A model generated the notes under the pieces. The model did no database searches. It was given only the letters and a program-made list of their open reading frames with translations, and was not told where the DNA came from. DNA of 5,930 nt, taken from the NCBI GenBank assembly GCA_025455205.1, contig JALOMZ010000138.1, forward strand, positions 1 through 5,930, read 5' to 3'. Source of the stretch: Chitinophagaceae bacterium. GTDB lineage: Bacteria; Bacteroidota; Bacteroidia; Chitinophagales; Chitinophagaceae. This document shows, one piece after another, positions 1 through 5,107 of this stretch. A program made the position numbers and the translations under genes. How positions within the stretch are numbered: position 1 is the stretch's first letter; each line of letters begins with the position of its first letter.

Positions 1-926
1 TCAAAGTTCTCCAGGATGTTGAGGGCCTGCAGCATCATGGGGCCCTGTGTCCATTGCTGCAGTTTGTATACCTCAATGCCTTTGTAATTCACCTTTACCG
101 GCTCCTCTTCAATGGGCTTCCAGTTGGCCAGGTCTTCCATGGTAATGAGTCCACCCTGTTCCTGGCAGCCGCGCACAAATTCGCGTGCAATATCGCCTTT
201 ATAGAAGCGGTCATAAGCCGCCATGATGGCTTCTTTGCGGTTCTTACCCTTCTTGAGTGCCTCCTGTTCTGCTTCCACCATTTTGGTGAGGGTGGCCAGC
301 AGGTCTTTTTGCACGAAGATCTCACCAGCTTCCGGGGCTTCGCGCTGTTCGCCAAGGTGCGGCAGGAACACGGCCTTGCTGTAAGGCCATTCCTTGATCA
401 TTTTTTTCTGTCTTTCAATGCTGTTGGCCGTTTGCGCTTCAATGGGGTAGCCGGCGGCCAGTTCCATGGCCGGGGCCAGCACTTCCTTCAGGCTTTTGGT
501 GCCGTAGTGGGCCAGCAGGTGGCAGATGCTGCCGGGGGTACCCGGTGTTACCGCGGCCAGCGGACCGTATTGGGGTGGGAAGGCGTAGCCCTTGCTTTTG
601 AAGAAGGCTGGTGTTGCACCGGTGGGGGCTACACCCAGGCCATTGAGGGCAATTACTTTCTGTAGCTTGGGGTGGTACAGCAAAACCTGTGTTTCGCCAC
701 CCCAGCTCAGCACATCCCACATGGTGCAGGTTGCGGCCAGCATGGCGCAGGCGGCATCTACCGCATTGCCTCCCTGCTGAAACAGCATGCTGCCGGCTGT
801 AGCGGCCAGGGGCTTGCCGGTAATGGCCATCCAGTTTTTACCATGCAATACGGGTTTCTGCGTGGGCTGTGCCCAGGTGTTGCTCACAAAGGCCAGTGCC
901 AGCAGGCCGGCCGAAATATTCCTCAT
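1..926 (-). CDS. Gamma-glutamyltransferase-family protein, secreted, 3' end missing
   Basis: This frame is open from the ATG at 926 to the window edge (308 codons), so the C-terminal half is missing. Residues 1-19 look like a signal peptide (MRNISAGLLALAFVSNTWA, cut before Q20), implying a periplasmic or exported enzyme. Family hallmarks are the block at 37-60 (GKPLAATAG..LFQQGGNAVDAA), VTPGTPGS at 126-133, and QWTQGPMMLQALNILENF near the edge, which matches the usual WxQGPxxLQxLNILE motif. The family is made as a precursor that cleaves itself before a catalytic Thr; that Thr lies beyond the window. Oddity: where classical enzymes have GGGGF and then DxREXAP, with an Arg that holds the glutamyl carboxylate, this protein has SWGGETQ (74-80) and NGLGVAP (95-101), so the Arg is replaced by Leu97. 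It is therefore probably a divergent subfamily, and its substrate cannot be assumed to be glutathione. It is divergently transcribed from the peroxidase gene. Confidence 0.88.
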   Translation of the reverse strand, partial: MRNISAGLLALAFVSNTWAQPTQKPVLHGKNWMAITGKPLAATAGSMLFQQGGNAVDAACAMLAATCTMWDVLSWGGETQVLLYHPKLQKVIALNGLGVAPTGATPAFFKSKGYAFPPQYGPLAAVTPGTPGSICHLLAHYGTKSLKEVLAPAMELAAGYPIEAQTANSIERQKKMIKEWPYSKAVFLPHLGEQREAPEAGEIFVQKDLLATLTKMVEAEQEALKKGKNRKEAIMAAYDRFYKGDIAREFVRGCQEQGGLITMEDLANWKPIEEEPVKVNYKGIEVYKLQQWTQGPMMLQALNILENF

Positions 927-1087
927 AGGTTTTGTAAAGGGGGAAGATACATGTAATCAGACGCTGAAAGCAAGCCCGGCAGGCGGCAAATATCCCTGGA
1001 GCGCGGGCCTGGCCATTTGGAGGTAATTCCAGCCCTGATTTTGCAGGGGATAAATCCTAAAAAAAATCGGGTCTTAAACCTTTTTGT

Positions 1088-1098
1088 ACGAAGTTCGT
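1088..1098. promoter_or_regulatory. Short palindrome in the peroxidase leader
   Basis: ACGAAGTTCGT is a perfect 5-base inverted repeat around one central base, ending 10 bases before the peroxidase ATG. It could be a small operator or an RNA structure in the leader. A palindrome of this size can arise by chance, and no well-formed TTG/TAnnTTTG promoter is seen beside it, so this is only a candidate. Confidence 0.2.
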
Positions 1099-1108
1099 CG
1101 CAGATCGT

Positions 1109-2293
1109 ATGAAATCCCTGAATACCCTTTCATGCATTGCGCTGTCATTGTTATGGGCTGCGGCCTGCTCCAAGCAGGAGGCGGCCAACACAGCACAGCC
1201 CGTATCCTACCCGGCGGTGGCCGCCCGCTTCAATGGGAAGATCAACCTGGAAAACCTGGAGAACTATGCGGGCCAGCAGGTGCCGGCCTATATCAACCGC
1301 AACAATGCTCCGGGCTTTGTATTGAACAATGCCAAGGCCACTTTGGGCAGGGTATTGTTCTACGACAAGCAGCTCAGCATCGACAACAGCATTTCGTGCG
1401 GCAGTTGCCACCAGCAGGGGCTGGCATTCAGTGATTCCCTGATGGCCAGCAAAGGCGTGGACAATGGCTCCACCGGGCGCCATTCCATGCGCCTCATCAA
1501 TATTCGCTTTGCCAATGAGGCTAAAATGTTCTGGGATGAGCGTGCCATTAACCTCGAGGCACAATCCACCCAGCCTATCAAAGACCATGCGGAAATGGGT
1601 TTCAGCGGCCGCGATGGCCGTCCGGCTTTTTCGGCCCTTTTGCAAAAACTGCAGGGCCTTGGGTACTACCAGGAGCTGTTTCGCTTTGTGTATGGCGATG
1701 CCAATATTACCGAGGCGCGTATGCAGGAAAGCCTGTCGCATTTTGTACGAAGCATCCAGTCATTCGATTCAAAATTTGATGCGGGTCGTGCGCAGGTGCC
1801 CAATGATGCGGCCCCCTTTCCCAATTTCTCTGCCCTGGAGAATATGGGCAAGCAATTGTGGCTGGCGCCACCTGTATTTGATGGCAATGGCAACCGCACG
1901 GGGGGCGGTGCCGGCTGTCAGGGCTGCCATGCGGCCCCTGCGTTTGACATTGACCCTAACAGCCGCAACAACGGCGTGATTGGCAAAATTGGTGGCGGTA
2001 CCGACCTCACCGTTACCAGGGCGCCATCCCTGCGCGATATCGTGAAGGCCGACGGAAGGTCCAACGGTCCCTTCATGCATATTGGGGTATCCAATCAGCT
2101 GATCACGGTGGTGGAACATTACAATACCATCAATCCGGCAGGAAACAACAACCTCGATCCGCGATTGATGCCGGGCGGACGCCCGCAGAACCTGCGCCTC
2201 ACCAACCAGGAGAAAGATGCTCTGGTGGCATTCATGTGCACGCTGGCAGGCAATGCAGTGTATACCCACAGCCGCTGGAGTGATCCGTTCTGA
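1109..2293 (+). CDS. Di-haem cytochrome c peroxidase (CcpA/MauG family) lipoprotein
   Basis: The 394-residue protein begins with a lipoprotein signal (hydrophobic stretch ending LLWAAAC, Cys20 as lipidation site), so it should sit in a membrane facing the periplasm. It carries two c-type haem motifs, CGSCH at 97-101 and CQGCH at 270-274, in the order and spacing of bacterial di-haem peroxidases. Other family blocks are LGRVLFYDKQLS (79-90), RHSMRLIN (124-131), FWDERA (141-146), EMG (162-164) and TRAPSLRDI (303-311), followed by GPFMHIGVSNQLITVVEHYN (320-339). Family members reduce hydrogen peroxide with electrons from a small carrier, or oxidise protein substrates (MauG). By hand alignment from His324, the position of the axial Met of classical peroxidases (14 residues on) is Tyr338, the residue type MauG uses. 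The ATG at 1109 fits because the signal sequence follows directly. It stands alone, divergent from the gamma-glutamyltransferase-like gene and convergent with the DUF4153-like gene. The exact substrate is open. Confidence 0.92.
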   Translation: MKSLNTLSCIALSLLWAAACSKQEAANTAQPVSYPAVAARFNGKINLENLENYAGQQVPAYINRNNAPGFVLNNAKATLGRVLFYDKQLSIDNSISCGSCHQQGLAFSDSLMASKGVDNGSTGRHSMRLINIRFANEAKMFWDERAINLEAQSTQPIKDHAEMGFSGRDGRPAFSALLQKLQGLGYYQELFRFVYGDANITEARMQESLSHFVRSIQSFDSKFDAGRAQVPNDAAPFPNFSALENMGKQLWLAPPVFDGNGNRTGGGAGCQGCHAAPAFDIDPNSRNNGVIGKIGGGTDLTVTRAPSLRDIVKADGRSNGPFMHIGVSNQLITVVEHYNTINPAGNNNLDPRLMPGGRPQNLRLTNQEKDALVAFMCTLAGNAVYTHSRWSDPF

Positions 2294-2375
2294 GGTGGCT
2301 GTACCTGGGCTTCCGGAGCAGGCCGGGCGGGGCGTCCTGCAGCAGGCTGCATGCATAAGCACGCTGATTACCGGC

Positions 2376-2413
2376 GCTGGCAGACCCTGCCCTGGCAGGG
2401 TGCCATTGCCAGC
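2376..2413. terminator. Nested hairpin between convergent genes, probable terminator
   Basis: Outer arms GCTGGCA (2376-2382) and TGCCAGC (2407-2413) enclose inner arms ACCCTGCC (2384-2391) and GGCAGGGT (2394-2401), giving 15 perfect base pairs interrupted by a small asymmetric internal loop. It lies between the stops of the peroxidase (2293) and the DUF4153-like gene (2428), so it could end transcription from both sides. There is no strong T-run on either strand; a second, weak hairpin (GAGC-GTA-GCTC, 2416-2426) followed by TTTATTG is the closest thing on the plus strand. The structure is certain in sequence; the terminator role is inferred from position. Confidence 0.5.
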
Positions 2414-2427
2414 ATGAGCGTAGCTCT

Positions 2428-3672
2428 TTATTGAAAACTAAAAAACAGCGGGAAGCCAAATACTACCAGCATAGTCCATAAACTGTACACCGGCAAAAAC
2501 CAGGCAATGCTCTTTTCCACGCGCCCTGTTTCCTGGTTGTCTTTGAGCGATTGGAAGATGTGGAAGCTCACCATCAGCAGGTGAACCAGTATTAGCAGGT
2601 TGCTGCCCAGCACAGCCAGCCGGTTGGGGGTGATGCCCCATTCGGAGATCCTGAACAGGATAGCTGAAAGGGCAATGCCGTTTACGAAAATGGTGACAAT
2701 GGCAAGGGCCAGCAGCAGCAGGGTATTGGCCTTGCCGGCAGCATGCCGGGTGGTTTCGGCTACTGAGAAAAGGATGATGGCCATAACCCCAACAAGCAGT
2801 AGGTTAAAGATGAGCAGGAATTCCCGGTCGTTGTAAGGGTCTTTGCCCGTGTACACCATGGCCGACAGGTATACCAGCAGCATCACCAATACCAGCGGGG
2901 CGAAGATGCGGGCGATTACCGGCGATACATATTTCACCAGCTGCGGGTTGGTTTGCACCAGGAATGTGCCAATTAGCGGGGCGGCAGCCAATCCCCACAC
3001 TGCAATGTTCCTGAAATAGAACTCTTCTGCCTTTATGCCGATAAGGTCGAAAAGCCCGATGGTAACGGCCGAAAGAATGCCGCCGGCAATGAGCATCACC
3101 GTGGTCATCACCACCAGGTCGCCATTGTAACGCAGGAAATCGATCCGTTTGGCATAATCACGGAATTGGCGCCCTGTGAAGGTGTAGCCCAGTACTGTCC
3201 ACATGAACAGGGGCAGGTGAATGGAGGCCAGCAGGAGTGTATCGCTTTTGTCGTTGGCGGGCAGCAGGTTGATGTATACTGCAGCGAGCACGGTGGCGAT
3301 GACGGGCAGCAGCAGTTTTCTCACCGGCAACAACTGCTTCCAGGCAAAATAGGCGGCCAGGGCCGGAAATACCACAAAGGCTATGTTTCGCTGGTAATAA
3401 TAGTCAGGTTCCAGGCCGGCAAAATCGGGATATTTTGCAATGAGTCCTGCTATAATGGATAACAATACCACCAGCCAGCGTTCGCGCGGGGTTCCCCAGG
3501 AGGTCTCCTGCTGATCATGATGCAGGCGCGCCTGCCAGGCCTGTGCCACCGGGTGTTGACGGATGTCGGGGTAGGCAGCATCGAATGCCTTGCGGAACTG
3601 GATCTTGTTGGTGCGATAGAGTTTTTCGAGCTGTTCGGGTTGCTCCAGGTGTTGCTTGATGGCGTCTTTCAT
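2428..3672 (-). CDS. Polytopic membrane protein, DUF4153-like
   Basis: The 414-residue protein has a hydrophilic N-terminal part (about residues 1-63, rich in Gln, His and charged residues) followed by roughly ten or eleven hydrophobic segments, at about 64-80, 97-111, 117-136, 145-164, 186-210, 221-239, 253-275, 285-303, 317-340, 352-373 and 388-411. It should be in the inner membrane. The layout, and the stretch EWGITPNRLAVLGSNLL (344-360) late in the protein, resemble the DUF4153 family of bacterial membrane proteins, which has no settled function; the related DUF4173 family is the alternative. No enzyme motif or known transporter signature is seen. It lies on the same strand as the regulator/membrane-protein operon, 152 bases after the regulator's stop, and that gap carries a copy of the palindromic site found at the operon promoter. 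It is therefore likely under the same regulator. The ATG at 3672 gives a plausible hydrophilic start. Confidence 0.8.
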   Translation of the reverse strand: MKDAIKQHLEQPEQLEKLYRTNKIQFRKAFDAAYPDIRQHPVAQAWQARLHHDQQETSWGTPRERWLVVLLSIIAGLIAKYPDFAGLEPDYYYQRNIAFVVFPALAAYFAWKQLLPVRKLLLPVIATVLAAVYINLLPANDKSDTLLLASIHLPLFMWTVLGYTFTGRQFRDYAKRIDFLRYNGDLVVMTTVMLIAGGILSAVTIGLFDLIGIKAEEFYFRNIAVWGLAAAPLIGTFLVQTNPQLVKYVSPVIARIFAPLVLVMLLVYLSAMVYTGKDPYNDREFLLIFNLLLVGVMAIILFSVAETTRHAAGKANTLLLLALAIVTIFVNGIALSAILFRISEWGITPNRLAVLGSNLLILVHLLMVSFHIFQSLKDNQETGRVEKSIAWFLPVYSLWTMLVVFGFPLFFSFQ

Positions 3673-3744
3673 GTTGAGCGATTTTTGACAGGTGAATGAG
3701 ATGGCCGGTGTTTTTTCTTGGCGGCTTTTTGCTAGGGGTATTCA

Positions 3745-3768
3745 AAAAAGTACTTTGTATTTCAAAGT
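3745..3768 (-). promoter_or_regulatory. Palindromic operator copy upstream of the DUF4153-like gene
   Basis: The core ACTTTGTATTTCAAAGT (3752-3768) is a palindrome with 7 of 8 pairs matching. With its left flank (AAAAAGT) it forms a 24-base block identical at 22 positions to 4740-4763, in the same orientation. On the minus strand its edge reads TCACTTTG (3770-3763), one base off the Bacteroidota -7 consensus TAnnTTTG, in the same relative place as the exact TAACTTTG at the other copy; no matching TTG lies 19 bases upstream. If this is the promoter, the leader before the ATG at 3672 is about 85 bases. It is best read as a binding site for the adjacent winged-helix regulator. Confidence 0.6.
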
Positions 3769-3824
3769 GATTAGGTAAAAAAAATCGGTTTGTCAGGCCA
3801 GGTTAGTCATAGGGTGGGCATGTT

Positions 3825-4118
3825 TTATTTCTGGGCGCGTATGAGTTGTTCGAGGGCGGTGAGGTGGTGGGCAAAGGCTTTTCGTCCGGCCCCGGTGATT
3901 AGGTATTTGGTATTGGGCTTGCGGCCCACAAATGATTTTTCCACGGCAATGAAGTCTTCTTTCTCCAAGGCCTTGAGGTGACTGGCCAGGTTGCCGTCTG
4001 TCACATCAAGGTATTCTTTCAGGGCGGTGAAATCCAGCGCCTCGTTAACCGACAGGGCCGACATGATGCCCAGCCGGATGCGGCTTTCAAATGCTTTATG
4101 GAAACCCTCGTTGATCAC
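3825..4118 (-). CDS. Small winged-helix transcriptional regulator
   Basis: The 97-residue protein is essentially one winged-helix DNA-binding domain, resembling the short MarR/ArsR-like regulators grouped as HTH_34. Residues 7-23 form the first helix (HKAFESRIRLGIMSALS); the helix-turn-helix is about 28-57 (LDFTALKEYLDVT, then recognition helix DGNLASHLKALEKEDFI); the wing is about 58-74 (AVEKSFVGRKPNTKYLIT), followed by a C-terminal helix to 95 that probably serves dimerisation. No ligand-binding or metal-binding domain is present. The start is GTG at 4118-4116 and overlaps the stop of the upstream membrane-protein gene as GTGA, indicating translational coupling. The next in-frame Met would remove most of the first helix, which supports the GTG. 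It probably binds the two palindromic sites at 3752-3768 and 4747-4763 as a dimer, repressing its own operon and acting on the DUF4153-like gene. The fold is well supported; the targets are inferred. Confidence 0.88.
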   Translation of the reverse strand: MINEGFHKAFESRIRLGIMSALSVNEALDFTALKEYLDVTDGNLASHLKALEKEDFIAVEKSFVGRKPNTKYLITGAGRKAFAHHLTALEQLIRAQK

Positions 4119-4738
4119 GCGGCACGCTCGTATTTAACGTAGAGATAGATACCGTACACAATATGCATCAGGCCAAAACCGGTAGCCCAGAGCAGCAGGC
4201 TGTATTCCACCTGCCAGGCACTGAGCAGTCCCAGGCCAATCTGGATCAGTCCCAGGTGCTGCACCTCCCGGAAGGTGTAATTGCCTGCACTGTGCAGGGA
4301 AAGACCATAAAACAGCAGGGTGAGGGGCACCAGCCAGGCTATGGGTCCGGCACTGAGCACCACCAGGCAAAGCAGCCCGCCGGCCACCAGGGGCACCGCC
4401 ATGGCATTGACCATGCGGCGCGAGGTGCCGTTCCAGAACGATTCCTTTCTTTTCAGTGACCGCCTGTACGACAGGAAGGCGGCCGTGCCAACTGAGAGCA
4501 CCAGGATAACAGTAGCCAGCGTCACCACCGGTTCCAGGTCTGCAGGAAGCCCTTTGCCATGCTGCTGAATATTTGCCGGATCGAAATGATAGAAGGTGTG
4601 TGCCACATAGGCGCCTACCAGGGCATAGATACCCGCCATGATGCCTGCCCAGCCGGAAAGCGACAGGAAGCGCGACGACCGCTCCATCATGGATCTGATC
4701 TCCGCCAGGTCCCGGATATAGTCCTGTTCTTTGTTCAT
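4115..4738 (-). CDS. Polytopic membrane protein of unknown function, coupled to the regulator
   Basis: The 207-residue protein starts with a charged stretch (MNKEQDYIRDLAEIRSMMERSS), which should be cytoplasmic, followed by about five or six hydrophobic segments: 25-50, 70-90, 110-130, 132-149, perhaps 161-177, and 179-200. A basic loop (YRRSLKRK, 91-98) after the second segment and a basic tail (KYERAA) suggest cytoplasmic positions. No catalytic, metal-binding or transporter motif is visible and no named family was recognised with certainty. It is the first gene of a two-gene operon; its last bases overlap the regulator's GTG start, so the two are probably made in a fixed ratio. The ATG at 4738 lies only 9 bases from a palindromic operator overlapping an exact Bacteroidota promoter, giving a very short leader. 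One possibility is that it senses the membrane or holds the regulator there; this is a guess from the pairing. Confidence 0.82.
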   Translation of the reverse strand: MNKEQDYIRDLAEIRSMMERSSRFLSLSGWAGIMAGIYALVGAYVAHTFYHFDPANIQQHGKGLPADLEPVVTLATVILVLSVGTAAFLSYRRSLKRKESFWNGTSRRMVNAMAVPLVAGGLLCLVVLSAGPIAWLVPLTLLFYGLSLHSAGNYTFREVQHLGLIQIGLGLLSAWQVEYSLLLWATGFGLMHIVYGIYLYVKYERAA

Positions 4739-4739
4739 T

Positions 4740-4763
4740 AAAAAGTACTTTGAAATTCAAAGT
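4740..4763 (-). promoter_or_regulatory. Perfect palindromic operator at the regulator operon promoter
   Basis: ACTTTGAAATTCAAAGT (4747-4763) is a perfect palindrome, eight pairs around one central base. Together with the AAAAAGT flank it is a 24-base block repeated, with two substitutions, at 3745-3768. On the minus strand it covers six of the eight bases of the -7 element and the expected transcription start, 9 bases before the ATG at 4738. A protein bound here would block RNA polymerase, so autorepression by the operon's own winged-helix protein is the natural reading. The site is seen directly; the bound protein is inferred. Confidence 0.7.
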
Positions 4764-4787
4764 TAATGAAAATCCGTTATTGACCAA
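4758..4787 (-). promoter_or_regulatory. Bacteroidota-type promoter of the membrane-protein/regulator operon
   Basis: On the minus strand TTG (4787-4785) is followed after 19 bases by TAACTTTG (4765-4758), an exact match to the TAnnTTTG -7 element with the spacing reported for this phylum. Transcription should start near 4752-4754, leaving a leader of about 15 bases. The -7 element is embedded in the palindromic operator. Confidence 0.7.
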
Positions 4788-5107
4788 AAAATTTCAGCGA
4801 TCCCAAAAATGCAGTCTGAGCAGTTGGGTAGAGGGTGCCTGGCAGCGGGCCGGTTTCGGAAAAGCAGTCGCTGGCACCGATGGTTGAGCCATTGTCTTTT
4901 CTTCCTGAAAGCCATAAGCCTTGGATGCGCCACCTGCCCGGCGCAAATAACTGGCCCTATGTTTGCTGGGAAGCAACAGTATTTCCATGGCATTGCCGGC
5001 GGCCCGTCGGGAAAACAAAACAGGGTGCTTATGGAAATGGAATGGGAGCGTTGGGAAACAGCAGGTGTCTGATCCTGGAACACGCCGTAAATTGTCCGCT
5101 ATTATCT
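4788..5107. other. Intergenic stretch without a recognisable gene
   Basis: This is the upstream region between the divergent regulator operon and the beta-helix gene. Frames open here on both strands, but their products are rich in Cys, Pro, His and Trp with no domain, signal peptide or family likeness, so they are judged spurious. No tRNA or known riboswitch was recognised and no convincing TTG/TAnnTTTG promoter for the plus-strand gene was found. The one structured element is the inverted repeat at 4834-4878. The stretch is as GC-rich as coding DNA, which could mean an eroded gene, but no family can be named. Confidence 0.4.
4834..4878. repeat. Imperfect inverted repeat
   Basis: GGTGC (4834-4838) and CAGCG (4843-4847) pair with CGCTG (4869-4873) and GCACC (4874-4878), leaving a four-base bulge CTGG on the left arm and a 21-base loop that contains a small CCG-GTTT-CGG hairpin. 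No T-run follows on either strand and no gene ends here, so it is not an obvious terminator. Its role is unknown. Confidence 0.35.

Noticed and set aside
942..973. Possible promoter for the gamma-glutamyltransferase-like gene on the minus strand (TTG, 21 bases, TATCTTCC)
   Set aside because: The -7 part lacks the TG ending of TAnnTTTG and the match is too weak to list as a feature.
1151..1741. 196-codon open frame antisense to the peroxidase
   Set aside because: The plus-strand frame has two haem motifs and the full family pattern; the antisense frame is a by-product of codon bias.
1082..1752. 12-base repeat TTTTGTACGAAG at 1082-1093 and 1741-1752
   Set aside because: The second copy lies inside coding sequence (HFVRS), so the match is best explained by chance.
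3769..3824. T-run on the minus strand after the regulator gene as an intrinsic terminator
   Set aside because: No stable stem precedes the eight T bases, so it does not fit an intrinsic terminator; read-through into the DUF4153-like gene remains possible.
4134..4787. 217-codon open frame on the minus strand overlapping the membrane-protein gene
   Set aside because: It is an out-of-frame shadow; its Gly/His/Arg/Pro-rich product has no coherent hydrophobic pattern, whereas the frame at 4115-4738 gives clean membrane segments and overlaps the regulator as GTGA.
4763..5083. 106-codon open frame on the minus strand in the gap before the beta-helix gene
   Set aside because: The product has no domain or signal peptide and a composition rich in Cys, Pro, His and Arg; its end runs into the operator, and its reading would conflict with the clear promoter there.
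5042..5107. In-frame upstream ATG for the beta-helix gene
   Set aside because: It would add 22 residues before a well-formed signal peptide that starts at 5108.
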